A stretch of DNA of 64,000 nucleotides from Manis javanica (GCF_040802235.1 NC_133161.1:17501001-17565000), one strand, 5' to 3'; positions 22,968 to 33,175 are shown, numbered from the stretch's first letter. Program-made: numbers and translations. The notes: a model not told the origin generated them from the sequence alone.

Positions 22968-23129
22968 AGGTTCAAGGTTTGCTTCTTTAGTATCTTACTG
23001 CCTAACTTAGCTCGCTTATTGAGCTGTTATATACACTGTCTGGAGATTCTTCTCTCCATTCTTATTCTCCTCCTCCATTCTTCATATGTTGTGTGTTTTG
23101 TTCTGTGCTCTTTTTAGGAGTGCTCCCAT

Positions 23130-24019
23130 CTAGAGCAGTCCCTGTAGGATGCCCTGTAGAGGTGGTTTGTGGGAAGCAAATTCCCTCACCTTTTGCTTGT
23201 CTGGGAATTGTTTAATCCCGCCATCATATTTAAATGATAGTTGTGCTGGATACAGTATCCGTGGTTCAAGGACCTTCTGTTACATTGCATTAAATATATC
23301 ATGCCATTCTCTTCTGGCCTGTAGGGTTTCTGTTGAGAAGTCTGATGTTAGCCTGATGGGTTTTCCTTTATAGGTGACCTTTTTCTCTCTAGCTGCCTTT
23401 AAAACTCTTTCCTTGTCCTTGATCCTTGCCATTTTAATTATTATGTGTCTTGGTGTTGTCCTCCTTGGATCCTTTCTGTTGGGCGTTCTGTGTAATTCCA
23501 TGGTCTGTTCGATTATTTCCTCCCCCAGTTTGGGGAAGTTTTCAGCAATTATTTCTTCAAAGAGACTTTCTTTCCCTTTCCTCTTTCTTCTTCTTCTAGT
23601 ACCTCTATAATACGAATATTATTCCTTTTGGATTGGTCACATAGTTCTCTTAGTGTTGTTTCATTCCTGGAGATCCTTTTATCTCTCTCTATGTCAGCTT
23701 CTATATGTTCCCATTCTCTGGTTTCTATTCCTTCAATGGCCTCTTGCATCTTATCCATTCTGCTTATAAATCCTTCCAGGGATTGTTTCACTTCTGTGAT
23801 CTCCTTCCTGACATCTGTGATCTCCCTCTGGACTTCATCCCATTGCTCTTGCATTTTTCTCTGCATCTCATCCCATTGCTCTTGCATTTTTCTCTGCATC
23901 TCTGTCAGCATGTTCATGATTTTTATTTTGAATTCTTTTTCAGGAGGACTGGTTAGGTCTGTCTCTTTCTCAGGTGTTGTCTCTGTGATCTTTGTCTGCC
24001 TGTAGTTTTGCCTTTTCAT
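23130..24019 (-). pseudogene. L1 ORF1 (RNA-binding trimer protein), disrupted
   Basis: About 296 codons from ATG 24,019 to TAG near 23,130. The N-terminal region is a glutamate/glutamine/lysine-rich coiled coil containing an exact duplication of an 11-residue unit (MQRKMQEQWDE). Then come the RRM entry (KRNNIRIIEVLEEEE) and the C-terminal domain (RTPNRKDPRRTTPRHIIIKM, then ARREWHDIFNAM). A frameshift in a purine-rich run near 23,565-23,590 separates the coiled coil/RRM start from the C-terminal part. A TAA at 23,280-23,282 interrupts the last 50 codons. In active L1s this protein coats L1 RNA in cytoplasmic particles. Confidence 0.9.
23836..23901 (-). repeat. 33-bp exact tandem duplication in the ORF1 coiled coil
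   Basis: Two identical, adjacent 33-bp units (23,836-23,868 and 23,869-23,901) add 11 residues, keeping the frame. Eleven residues is a hendecad step that maintains coiled-coil packing. Confidence 0.9.
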
Positions 24020-24369
24020 GGTGATAGAGATAGTTTGCAGAGCTGGTATGAGTGACCGCTGGAAGAGCTTCCCTTCTTGTTGGTTTGTGGCCTTCCTCTC
24101 CTGGGAGAATAGCGGCCTCTAGTGGCTTATGCTTGTCAGCTGTGCGCAGACAGGGCTTCTGCTACCTGCCCATTTGCTATGGAGTTTATCTCCACTGTTG
24201 CTGTGGGGGTGGCCTGGCTGGGGCTGCTCCTCCAAAATGGTGGAGCCCCGTTGGAGGGGGAGCGGCCGGGAGGCTATTTATCTCTGTAAGGGGCCTCTTT
24301 GCTCCCTGCTGCCCAGGGGCTTAGAGTGCCCAGAGATCCCCAGATTCCCTGCCTCTGGTCTAAGTGTCC

Positions 24370-25210
24370 TGTCCTTCCCGTTTAAGACTTCCAAAAAGCA
24401 CTCTCCAAACCAAAACAACAACAGCAACAACGAAAGAGGAAAAAGAAAAAAAAAAGGAAAAAATGCATGATTTTCTTTGTCCTCAGGCGCCGGTCCCAGG
24501 CATCCGCTCACCAGTCCTGCTGCCCTGCCTCCCTAGCACCGGGGTCCCTGTCCCTTCAAGGCTTCCAAAAAGCACCTGCCAAAAAAAAAAAAAGGGAAAA
24601 ACGCGCGATATTGTTTGTCCTCAGGCGCCGGTCCCAGACACCCGCGCACCGGTCCTGCCACCCTGCCTCCCTAGCACTGGGGTCCTCGTCCCTCCAAGGC
24701 CTCCCAAAAGCACTCACCAAAAAAAAAGGGAAAAACGCGCGACCCTCTCCATCCCAGGCGCCGGTCCCAGGCACCCGCTCACCAGCCCTGCCTCCCTGCC
24801 TCCCTGGCACTGGGGTCCCTGTCCCCCTAAGGCCTCCAAAAAGCACTCGCCAAAAAGAAAAAAAAGGGAGAAACGCGTGATTTTCTTTGTCCTCAGGCGC
24901 CGGTCCCAGGCACCCGCCCACCGGTCTTGCTGCCCTGCCTCCCTGGTATTGGGGTCCCCGTCCCTCCAAGGCTTCCAAAAAGCACTTGCCAAAAAAAAAA
25001 GGGAAAAACGCGTGATATTCTTTGTCCTCAGGTGCCGGCCCCAGGCTGCCGCCCACCAGTCCCGCCGCCCTGCCTCCCTAGTATTGGGAAAAATGCGCCA
25101 TTTTCTTTGGCCCCAGGTGCCAGTCTCAGGCACCCGCTCACCAGTCTTGCTGCCCTGTTTCGCTGGTATTGGGGTCCCTGTCCCTTTAAGGCTTCCAAAA
25201 AGCACTCGCC
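24370..25210 (-). repeat. Tandem monomers of about 135 bp in the L1 5'UTR
   Basis: The anchor AAGGCYTCCAAAAAGCAC (with small variants) recurs on the plus strand at 24,383, 24,558, 24,696, 24,829, 24,968 and 25,188. The central four are spaced 138, 133 and 139 bp. Each unit carries an A-run, a GGGAAAAACGCGCGA-like box, CAGGCGCCGGTCCCAGG and CCTGCCTCCCTAGCAC. The 24,968-25,188 interval holds one whole unit plus one internally deleted unit of about 80 bp, and the first unit is degenerate. Confidence 0.9.
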
Positions 25211-25423
25211 AAAACAAAAACCACTCCGGTTTGTTTCCACCTGCCGGGGGCCGCCGGGCCGGGGCTTGTATCTTACCCCTTTCGCAAGGCGCTGGGTTCT
25301 TGCAGGTGTGGATGTGGTCTGGATGTTGTCCTGTGTCCTCTGGTGTCCTTAGGAAGAGTTTTCTTTGTTATATTTTCAAAGATCTATGTGGTTTTGGGAG
25401 GAGATTTCCACTGCTCTACTCAC

Positions 25424-25436
25424 GCCGCCATCCTGG
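25424..25436 (-). promoter_or_regulatory. YY1-type site at the L1 5' end
   Basis: Minus-strand CCAGGATGGCGGC lies within the first 25 nt of the element. In human L1 a site at this place sets accurate transcription initiation from base 1; the same role is inferred here. Confidence 0.75.
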
Positions 25437-25445
25437 CTCCGCCTC

Positions 25446-25458
25446 CAAAATATCTTTT
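25446..25458. repeat. Right 13-bp target-site duplication of the L1 insertion
   Basis: CAAAATATCTTTT is identical to 16,868-16,880 and abuts the L1 first base at 25,445. This shows the L1 5' end is complete and that the whole chimeric unit was inserted in one event. Confidence 0.85.
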
Positions 25459-26615
25459 AAAACTGTTCTAATAATCATTTGTTCTAATAATCTAATAACC
25501 ATCATTTCCCTTTGACTGCAAATAACCTGACTAGTCTCTCCACATCCACTTTCACCACACTCTGTGTATCTACCACATTTCTTTTTATTCTCTGCTACAT
25601 CCACCAGTGGGCAAAAAAGAGCTACAAGACCTTAGTTGACAAGTCACACAACAGAGAAGCTATGTAAGTAATAAAACTAGTGTTATCTCTTCCTAGCCAG
25701 TCTGTTACTAATCACAGCTGTGAACTGTGGGAAGGAGTCTTGCGGCCATTGTTGGGTATCCAGTGTTGTTATTATGTAACTTACATCTCTAGCCCTCCGT
25801 ACACTTGTCCTTCATTGCACCTGGCTCCACCCAGCACAGCTGCTGTACCTCTGACTCCCCACTCTGTTTCCATAGCCCACTTTTGTTAATGGATAAGGAG
25901 GTCAGGATGTCCCGTATATGTTATCCTGGATTCCCACATCCAGTAGAAAACAACTGCAGCACCCAGGGACCAAATGGGAGTCCAACAGTGCTACCAGCAA
26001 ACCCTCAGGCATGAGGCAACCTTCCACCAAGCAAATCACCAATGAAACTCTAATCTAGTTCTCCTCAACCACACCCTGAAGGGAGGCAGAAAAGTAGACG
26101 AAGACAATGTACACTGAGTCTTCACCCCTTTAAAATCTCCCTCAAATCAGCCAGCTAAGGAGATCCATCTTTTAGAATTCCATATCCAAAACTGACCCAC
26201 TTCACACACGCCTAGCTCTTTCTTTCCCCCTTAACCTCTTTCATCACATATTTGCTATTTATATCTCTGTCTGAGACACCTTGGTTATGATGCACAAATC
26301 AGCCCTTTGCTGGTCTCTAACTAGTGATGTTTCCTGCTGACTCCTGGGCAGTATCCATCCTTAACCACTGAGGTTAGGAGTTGAACTATTAACCACCACC
26401 ACCACAACAAAATTGTCCTTATAATGCAAATTATATTTAAAAAATACACAATGGAGGATTTATATTCATAGAAAATATGTGCTTCTTTCAGCAAACAAGG
26501 TTATGTGTGAAGTAATCAGTTCTATAAAAGGGAAAGAAGGGAAACACAGTAAGTTCAAAAAGAACCATTTTCCCCTTCTCTTTGGTATGCAATGTCACAT
26601 ACTTGAACAATTCAT
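25459..26615. other. Unannotated sequence right of the L1
   Basis: No gene recognised. It includes a (CCA)n-like scrap near 26,391-26,406. It is the right flank of the L1 insertion. Confidence 0.35.
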
Positions 26616-26619
26616 ATTG

Positions 26620-26810
26620 ACTCAGTTCAATGGTATAGTGTGGTATAATATACAAACATGGCCTGGAGTCAGGAGACTTTGGGTCTACTCCCACAATCTG
26701 TTATACTAGCTGTGTGACCTTGGGATAAATTGCTTAAAACTGTAAGTTATTTGTCTGTAAATTTTAAGATGTCAAACTACATGACCTCTAAAGCCTTGGT
26801 CTGTCTGCAA
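26620..26810 (+). repeat. MIR SINE
   Basis: TGGAGTCAGGAGACTTTGGG, CTAGCTGTGTGACCTTGGGA, then CTACATGACCTCTAAAGCC are in plus-sense MIR order. Confidence 0.75.
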
Positions 26811-26939
26811 AGTGGAGAGTAAAACTCTTCCATTAAGTCACTGTCTTCGAAGGGAACCAGAGTGGTCCCAGATCAGTAATCCTCCTGGACCCATGAAGAA
26901 ACAAATAGAGATCCCCAGTTGAGGCCTTCTGGTTTGCAA

Positions 26940-27884
26940 AGATTAAGTACAATCAAATAAAATAAGAAATTAATACACATACCATGAATGAAAGTCAAGA
27001 GGAAGTAATAACATCTAAATTCTTGAGACTTTAGGTATTGAAATTATCAAAAAAAGAGTATGAAATAATTATGGATCCCATATTTTAAGAAATTAAAGAC
27101 AGAATAAAAACTGATAAAGGATCAAAATATAAATCTAATAAAAATCACCAATATTTGAAAAAATAACCAATTAGAACACTTGTAAATAAAATGTAATTAT
27201 TGAAATTAATAACTTAGTGGATGAATCAAACAGCAGAAAATATGCAGGTAGAGAGAATTAAATCTGAAGGAAATACTCAAGACTATAATACATCGAGACA
27301 GGCAGTAAATATGAAGGAGAGGCTAAGCTGCATGGAGGATGTAATGAGTTAGTACAGCCCATCTAATTGGAATTCCAGAATGAGAAAATTTTAAAGGGCA
27401 ATATTGGAAGCCTGAGAATTTCCCAAAACTGATGAAAGGATACAAATCCACAGACAGAGGAAAAAAGACTCTAATGGACAAGAGATAAATAAAAGAAAGC
27501 CACACCCACACATTAAATAAAACCAAAGAATATCAAAAGCAAAGATCTTAAGGAGGCAGAGAAAAAGTAGATAATTTACAAAGGAAGACACATAGATAAC
27601 AAGTTTCTCAGCAGCAACAATGGAAGCCAGAGCACAGTGGAATGATATCATCAAAATTCTAAAGGAAAAAAACTGTCTACTGGATTTGTGGATTTAGCAA
27701 AACTATTTTTCAAGGAAAAGGACAGTAAAGACATTTTCAGACAGACATAGATTGAATTTACTACCAAAAACCTTCCCTAAATGTAATTTTTAAATAATGT
27801 GCTTTAGACAGAAGAAAAACTGTTCAAAACGCAAGTTCAGGATACCTACAAGCAAAAGAATGAAATAAGATTCTTACTACATAC
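26940..27884 (+). repeat. Ancient L1 (L1M-type) 5'/ORF1-region fragment and start of ORF2-end host
   Basis: A long A-rich plus-strand tract. It has GAATTAAATCTGAAGGAAAT, the CAGCAGCAACAATGGAAGCC motif typical of old mammalian L1 5' regions, and then from about 27,837 a late ORF2 motif (GATACCTACAAGCAAAAG). The jump from ORF1-side to late ORF2 sequence implies an internal deletion or two joined fragments. It hosts the L1 insertion at 27,894. Confidence 0.65.
27097..27580 (+). repeat. Duplicated patch, copy A (484 bp)
   Basis: Near-identical to 32,081-32,556. By eye the copies differ at about five single bases and two 4-bp gaps, about 99% identity. Both start at AGACAGAATAAAAACTG and end at GATAATTTACA. 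Copy A is embedded in continuous ancient L1 text on both sides, so it is the probable donor. Confidence 0.9.
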
Positions 27885-27893
27885 AAAAATTAC
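27885..27893. repeat. Target-site duplication (9 bp), left copy
   Basis: AAAAATTAC here and at 30,194-30,202, immediately after the poly(A) of the plus-strand L1. The sequence outside the two copies joins into a continuous old L1 ORF2 text. Confidence 0.65.
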
Positions 27894-30193
27894 TGCAAAG
27901 TCAAGTACTTCAACATAGTAAAGGCCATATATGACAAACCCACAGCCAACATCTTACTTAATAGTGAAAAGCTGAAAGCTTTTCCTCTAAGATTGGGAAC
28001 AAGACAAGGATGCCCACTGTCACTTCTTTTATTCAGCATTGTACTGGAGGTCCTAGCCACAGCAATCAGACAACACAAATAGATAAAAGGCATCCATATT
28101 GGTAAGGAAGAAGGTAAACTGTCACTGTTTGCAGATGATATGATATTGTACATAAAAAACCCACCCCAAAACTACTAGAACTAATATCTGAATTCAGCAA
28201 AGTTGCAGGATACAAAATTAATACACAGAAATCTGTTGCATTCCTGTGCACTAATGATGAACTAGCAGAAAGAGAAATCAGAAAAACAATTTCATTCACA
28301 GTTGCATCAAAAAGAATAAAATACCTAGGAATGAACCTAGCCAAGGAAGTGAAAGACCTATACTCTGAAAACTACAAGACACTCTTGAGAGAAATTAAAG
28401 AGGATGCTAATAAATGGAAATACATCCCATGCTCTTGGCTAGGAAGAATTAATATTGTCAAAATGGCCATCCTGCCTAAAGCAACCTACAGATTCAATGC
28501 AATCCCTATCAAAATACTGACAGCATTCTTCAACCAGCTAGAACAAATAGTTCTAAAATTCATATGGAACCACAAAAGATTCTGAATAACCAAAGCAATC
28601 CTGAAAGGGAAGAATAAAGCAGGCAGGGGGGGATTATGCTCCCCAACTTCAAGCTCTACTACAAAGACACAGTAATCAAGACAATTTGGTACTGACACAA
28701 GAACAGACCCATAAATCCATGGAATATAATAGAGAGCCCAGATATAAACCACACATAGATGGCTAATTAATATATGATAAAGGAGCCATGGACATAACAA
28801 TGGGGAAATGACAGCCTGATCAACAACTGGTGTTGGCAAAACTGGACAGCTACATGTAAGAGAATGAAACTGGATTACTGCCTAACTCTATACACAAAAG
28901 TAAACTCCAAATGGATCAAAGACTTGAATGTAAGTCATGAAACCATAAAACTCTTAGAAGAAAACATAGGCAAAACTCTCTTAAATATAAACATGAGCAA
29001 CTTTTTCCTGAACACATCTCCTCGGGTAAGGGAAACAAAAGCAAAAATGAACAAGTGGGACTACATCAAACTAAAAAGCCTCTGTACAGCAAAGGACTCC
29101 ATCAGTAGAACAAAAAGGCATCCTACAGTATGGGAGAATATATTCATAAATTACATATCCAATAAGAGATTGACATCTAAAATATATAAAGAGCTCACAT
29201 GCCTAAACAACCAAAAATCAAATAACCTGATTAAAATATGGGCAGGGGATCTGAACAGACACTTCTCCAAAGAAGAAATTCAGATGACCAGCAGGCACGT
29301 GAAAAGATGCTCCACCTTACTAATCATCAGGGAAATGCAAATTAAAACCACAGTGAGATATCACCTCACACCAGTTAGGATGGCCAACATTCAAAAGATG
29401 AAACAACAAATGCTGGCAAGGATGTGGAAAAAGGGGAACCTTCCTACCTTGCTGGTGGGAATGTAAATTATTTTAACCATTGTGGAAAGCAGTATGGAAG
29501 TTCCTCAAAAAACTAAAAATAGAAATACTGTTTGACCCAGGAATTCCACTCCTAGGATTTACCCTAAGAAAACAGGATCACAGATTCAAAAAGACATATG
29601 CACCCCTATGTTTGTCGCAGCACTGTTTACAATAGCCAAGAAATGGAAGCAACCTAAGTGTCCATCAATAGATGAATGGATAAAGAAGAGGTGGTACATA
29701 TACACAGTGGAATATTAATCAGCCATAAGAAGAAAACAAATCCTACCATTTGCAACAACATGGATGGAGCTAGAGGGTATTATGCTCAGTGAATAAGCCA
29801 GGTGGAGAAAGACAAGCACCAAATGTTTCACTCATCTATGCAGTATAAGAACAAAGCAAAAACTGAAGGAACAAAACAGCAGCAGACTCACAGAATCCAA
29901 GAATGGACTAACTATTACCAAAGGGAAAGGGACTAGGGAGGATGAGTGGGAAGGGAGGGATAAGGGCATTAAAGGGTATTATGATTAGCGCACATAATAT
30001 AGGTAGGTCACGGGGAAGGAAGTATAGCACAGAGAAGACAAGTAGTGGCTCTATAGCATCTTACTATGCTCATGGACAGTGACTGTAATGGGGTATGTGG
30101 AAGGGACTTGATAATAGGGGGGAATGTAGTAACCACAAAGTTGGACATGTAAAACAGGAGCATAAGATTGTATATTAATGATACCTTAATAAA
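27894..30193 (+). mobile_element. 5'-truncated L1, plus strand (2.3 kb)
   Basis: The same L1 lineage as the full-length element, cut inside the reverse transcriptase region. Readable features are [13 protein letters not shown] text, the FADD motif ([15 protein letters not shown], near 28,120-28,165), then ORF2 C-terminal sequence with open stretches at 28,331-28,585 and 28,864-29,466. The end (TATTCCA-type EYYSAI box near 29,710) is followed by a 3'UTR closing with GATACCTTAATAAAAAAAA. Multiple stops and frameshifts are present. Unlike the full-length L1 it ends at the ordinary L1 3' terminus with no ERV segment. Confidence 0.88.
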
Positions 30194-30202
30194 AAAAATT
30201 AC

Positions 30203-30668
30203 CTCAACGTGGATCAAAAACCTAAATGTGAGAGCTAAAACTGTAACATCCTTGGAAGAACACATAGGGTTAAATCTTCATGATATTGGATGTGGCAGTC
30301 GTTTCTCAGATACAACACCAAGAGCACAAGCAACAAAAGAAAAAATTTGGACTTAATCGAAATGAAAAATTTTGTGCATCAAAGGACATTATCAAGAAAA
30401 TGAAAAGTCAACTTACAGAATGGGAGATATTACTTGCTAATCATGTAAAATGTGTCTAGTATCCAGAATTCGTAAAGAACTTGTACAACTTAAGAACAAA
30501 AAAGACAACCCAATTAAAAAGTGGGAAAAGGACTTGACCTTTTCCAAAGATACAGAAATGGCCAACAGTCACATGAAAAAATGTTCAACATCATTAGTCA
30601 TTACAGAAATGCAAATCAGAACTGCAGTGAGGTACCACTTTATGCTCAATAAAATGGCTATAATTTTT
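30203..30668 (+). repeat. Ancient L1 ORF2 host segment, part 2
   Basis: Continues the host L1M text interrupted at 27,893: CTCAACGTGGATCAAAAACC, CAAAGGACATTATCAAGAAA, AATGGCCAACAGTCACATGA, GCAAATCAGAACTGCAGTGA. It is interrupted again at 30,668 by the next insertion. The 30,652-30,668 end is the left copy of a 17-bp target duplication. Confidence 0.75.
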
Positions 30669-31604
30669 GTTTCATTTGGATTTTTTATTGAAATTACATA
30701 GAATCTATAGATCAAGTTGGGAAGAACTGATTTAAGAGGAAACAACACTGGGTCTTTTTTTAAACTGAAGTAGATAAACAATCTTATATTGGTTTAAAGT
30801 ACACAACACAATGGTTCAAGTTACCTATATTATTAAATCCTCACCCCCGACTAATGCAGTTAGTATCTGTCAGTATAGGAAGATGTTAGAGAATCATTGG
30901 CTATATTCTCCATGCTGTACTACTGTACCCATGACCAACTTATATTGTAACTGAGAATTTTTGTGCCCTTTTATCCCTCCCCACCCTTCCCACCCACCTA
31001 TCCCATTCCCTCCTCTGTGGTAACCACCAGTCACTTCTCAGTGTCTGTGAGTCTACTGCTGTTATGCTCATTTTGTTTTGTTTTGTTTTTACATTCCACA
31101 AATAAATAAAACAATATTGAGTCTTATGTAATCAATAAACATGACAGATCTCTTCACTTATTTATGTAGGGCCACAGTGTTACAGAGTTCTGGGGGTATC
31201 TTTCTTCTCCCAAAATCCATTTAGATCTCCTTTATGCTAACTGTTTTGTTCCTGAGCTTAAGGAGAAAGCTTTCAACATAACAAATTAAGAATAATGTTA
31301 GCTGCTGTATTTGGTAGGTAACATTTATTTGAATAAAGGTCCTTTTTATTCCTTGCTTATTGAGAAACTTTAAAAAAAAATAGTGTGTTGAATTTTTTTG
31401 TCTTTTTTTATTAAGATATCATTGATATACACTCTTATTAAGGTTTCATATGAAAAACATTGTGGTTACTACATTCACCCATATTATCAAGTCTCCCCCA
31501 TACCCCACTGCAGTCACTGTTCATCGGTGTAGTAAGATGCCACAGAGTCACTACTTGTTTTCTCTGTGCTACACTGTCTTCCCTGTGACCTCCCCCCATG
31601 TTTG
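30669..31604 (-). mobile_element. Composite insertion of minus-strand L1 pieces, 17-bp target duplication
   Basis: The 17-bp word AAATGGCTATAATTTTT occurs at 30,652-30,668 and 31,605-31,621, bracketing 936 bp. Inside are minus-strand L1 reverse-transcriptase-region text (30,669-30,745 and about 31,108-31,390), interrupted by an older L1 3' end (about 30,755-31,107, with CAACCACCAG-type text). Then comes a younger L1 3' end starting at the poly(T) near 31,397-31,425 (TTATTAAGATATCATTGATA). The order of nesting is not fully resolved. Confidence 0.6.
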
Positions 31605-31621
31605 AAATGGCTATAATTTTT

Positions 31622-32080
31622 TAATGGAAAACAACAAATGTTGAGGAGGATGTGGAGAAATTGGAAACTTTGTATAATACTGGTGGAAATTTTAAATGGT
31701 ACAGCTGCTACGAAAAAAAGTTTGGTGACTCCTCAAAAAGTTAAAGAAGTACTACAAGAACCAGCAATTCCACTCCTAGGTACATGCTCCCAAAAATTGA
31801 AAACAGATGTTCAAACAGATGCTTGTACACAAATGTGCATAGCAGCACTATTCACAAAAACCAAAAGAGAGAAACAACCCAAATGTCCATCAATGAATAA
31901 ACAGATTTTGTATATTCACACAATGAAATATTATTCACCCACAAACAAGGAATTAAGGACTGATACTTGCTACCATAAGGATCCACCTCAAACACATTAT
32001 GCTAAGTAAAAAAAATACAGACACAATGGTCACGTATTGTCTGATTCCATTTGAAATATCCAGAATAGGCAAACCCATAG
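31622..32080 (+). repeat. Ancient L1 ORF2 end and 3'UTR, host segment, part 3
   Basis: Resumes the host L1M: AACAACAAATGTTGAGGAGG, CCAGCAATTCCACTCCTAGG, CCCAAATGTCCATCAATGAA, ATGAAATATTATTCACCC, then the 3'UTR GATTCCATTTGAAATATCCA. Confidence 0.8.
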
Positions 32081-32556
32081 AGACAGAATAAAAACTGATA
32101 AAGGATCAAAATATAAATCTAATAAAAATCACCAATATTTGAAAAAATAACCAATTAGAACACTTGTAAATAAAATGTAATTATTGAGATTAATAACTTA
32201 GTGGATGAATCAAACAGCAGAAAATATGCAGGTAGAGAGAAATCTGAAGGAAATACTCAAGACTATAATAGAGACAGGCAGTAAATATGAAGGAGAGGCT
32301 AAGCTGCATGGAGGATGTAATGAGTTAGTACAGCCCATCTAATTGGAATTCCAGAATGAGAAAATTTTAAAGGGCAATATTAGAAGCCTGAGAATTTCCC
32401 AAAACTGATGAAAGGACACAAATCCACAGACAGAGGAAAAAAGACTCTAATGGACAAGAGATAAATAAAAGAAAGCCACACCCACACATTAAATAAAACC
32501 AAAGAATATCAAAAGCAAAGATCTTAAGCAGGCAGAGAAAAAGTAGATAATTTACA
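32081..32556 (+). repeat. Duplicated patch, copy B (476 bp)
   Basis: About 99% identical to 27,097-27,580. It interrupts an old L1 3'UTR: just before it the text is CAGAATAGGCAAACCCATAG, and just after it GAGCTGGGGGTAGGAAAG. These two 3'UTR motifs normally lie close together. The incoming patch begins AGACAGAA, which also fits the 3'UTR text at that place, so the left join shows microhomology. There is no poly(A) or target duplication, so this is not a retrotransposition. Confidence 0.85.
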
Positions 32557-32765
32557 GAGCTGGGGGTAGGAAAGAATGGGGAGTGACTGCCTAGTTTGTA
32601 CGGAGTTTCCTTTTGGGATAATAAAAATGTTCTGGAACCACATAGTGTTGTTGGTTGCACATCATTGTGAATGTGCCAAATGCTACTGAATTGTATAATT
32701 GAAAATGGCTAAAATTGTGAATTCTATGCTATTTTACCACAGTAAAAAGGAGTTTGCAGATGCAA
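32557..32765 (+). repeat. Ancient L1 3'UTR end, host segment, part 4
   Basis: GAGCTGGGGGTAGGAAAGAA, AAAATGTTCTGGAACCACAT, CTACTGAATTGTATAATTG and TTTTACCACAGTAAAAAGG form the typical terminal part of old L1 3'UTRs. Confidence 0.75.
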
Positions 32766-32944
32766 AGAAATGAGCAAACATAGGTAAATCCAGACATTGG
32801 ATGTTTTGATAAATGATGATGACAATAATGTCTCATTTGTGATGTTTTAAAAATGATAATTGAAGTAGTACTTAAAAAACATGTGAGTTGAGAAATGAAT
32901 CATCAGAGAACGTATTAAAGTCCTCATGAGGCCCTATGAGAGCC

Positions 32945-33175
32945 ACTGGCACTCAAATACTTTTGACTGTGATCCACACTAAGAAATTTCCTGCTTTGCA
33001 TCCCACATGGATAATGACTGAAACAAAAATTTCACAAAATAATCCTTGCCATGACTATTGTGTTGTTTGCTATTTTGTAATCTGATTAATTTAATCTTTT
33101 ACCATGCTGATGTCCCATTCAGTTTACTTCATTACCCACTAATGGATTGTAACCCACTGCTTGAAAACACTGGTG
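32945..33175. mobile_element. Non-autonomous hAT-type DNA transposon
   Basis: The ends are inverted relatives: CACTGGCACTCAAATACTTT on the left, and on the right the complement of CAGTGTTTTCAAGCAGTGGG. The internal text (TGATCCACACTAAGAAATTT, TAATGACTGAAACAAAAATT, AATGGATTGTAACCCACTGC) is recognisable as an old MER-type hAT. No transposase is present. Confidence 0.6.

Larger units (their letters stand above)
18749..25445 (-). mobile_element. Full-length LINE-1 (6.7 kb), minus strand
   Basis: The element starts at 25,445 with GGCGGAGCCAGGATGGCGGC, the conserved L1 5' end containing a YY1 site. It continues through a 1.4-kb CpG-rich 5'UTR with tandem monomers, ORF1 (24,019-23,130), a 162-bp spacer, ORF2 (22,967-19,117), a 3'UTR with a G-rich stretch, and an A-rich tail at 18,778-18,749. 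A 13-bp target duplication brackets it together with 1.87 kb of attached downstream sequence. ORF1 and ORF2 carry a handful of lesions, so it is dead now but young by the standard of other L1s here. Confidence 0.92.
24020..25445 (-). promoter_or_regulatory. L1 5'UTR and promoter
   Basis: 1,426 bp upstream of ORF1 on the minus strand. It is G+C- and CpG-rich, unlike all sequence around it. It holds the 5'-terminal YY1 site (25,424-25,436), about 200 bp of unique leader, a run of tandem monomers (about 24,370-25,210), then a non-repeated part next to ORF1. By analogy with other mammalian L1s this is an internal RNA polymerase II promoter. The CpG density would make it a target of germline methylation. 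Confidence 0.85.

Noticed and set aside
24420..25210. Regularly spaced repeats considered as a CRISPR-like array
   Set aside because: Units are whole monomers of about 135 bp inside an L1 5'UTR of a mammalian genome, without unique spacers.
24556..25217. Minus-strand open frames of about 166 codons in the L1 5'UTR
   Set aside because: They arise from the stop-poor monomers, change frame from unit to unit, and lie upstream of ORF1 in a promoter region.
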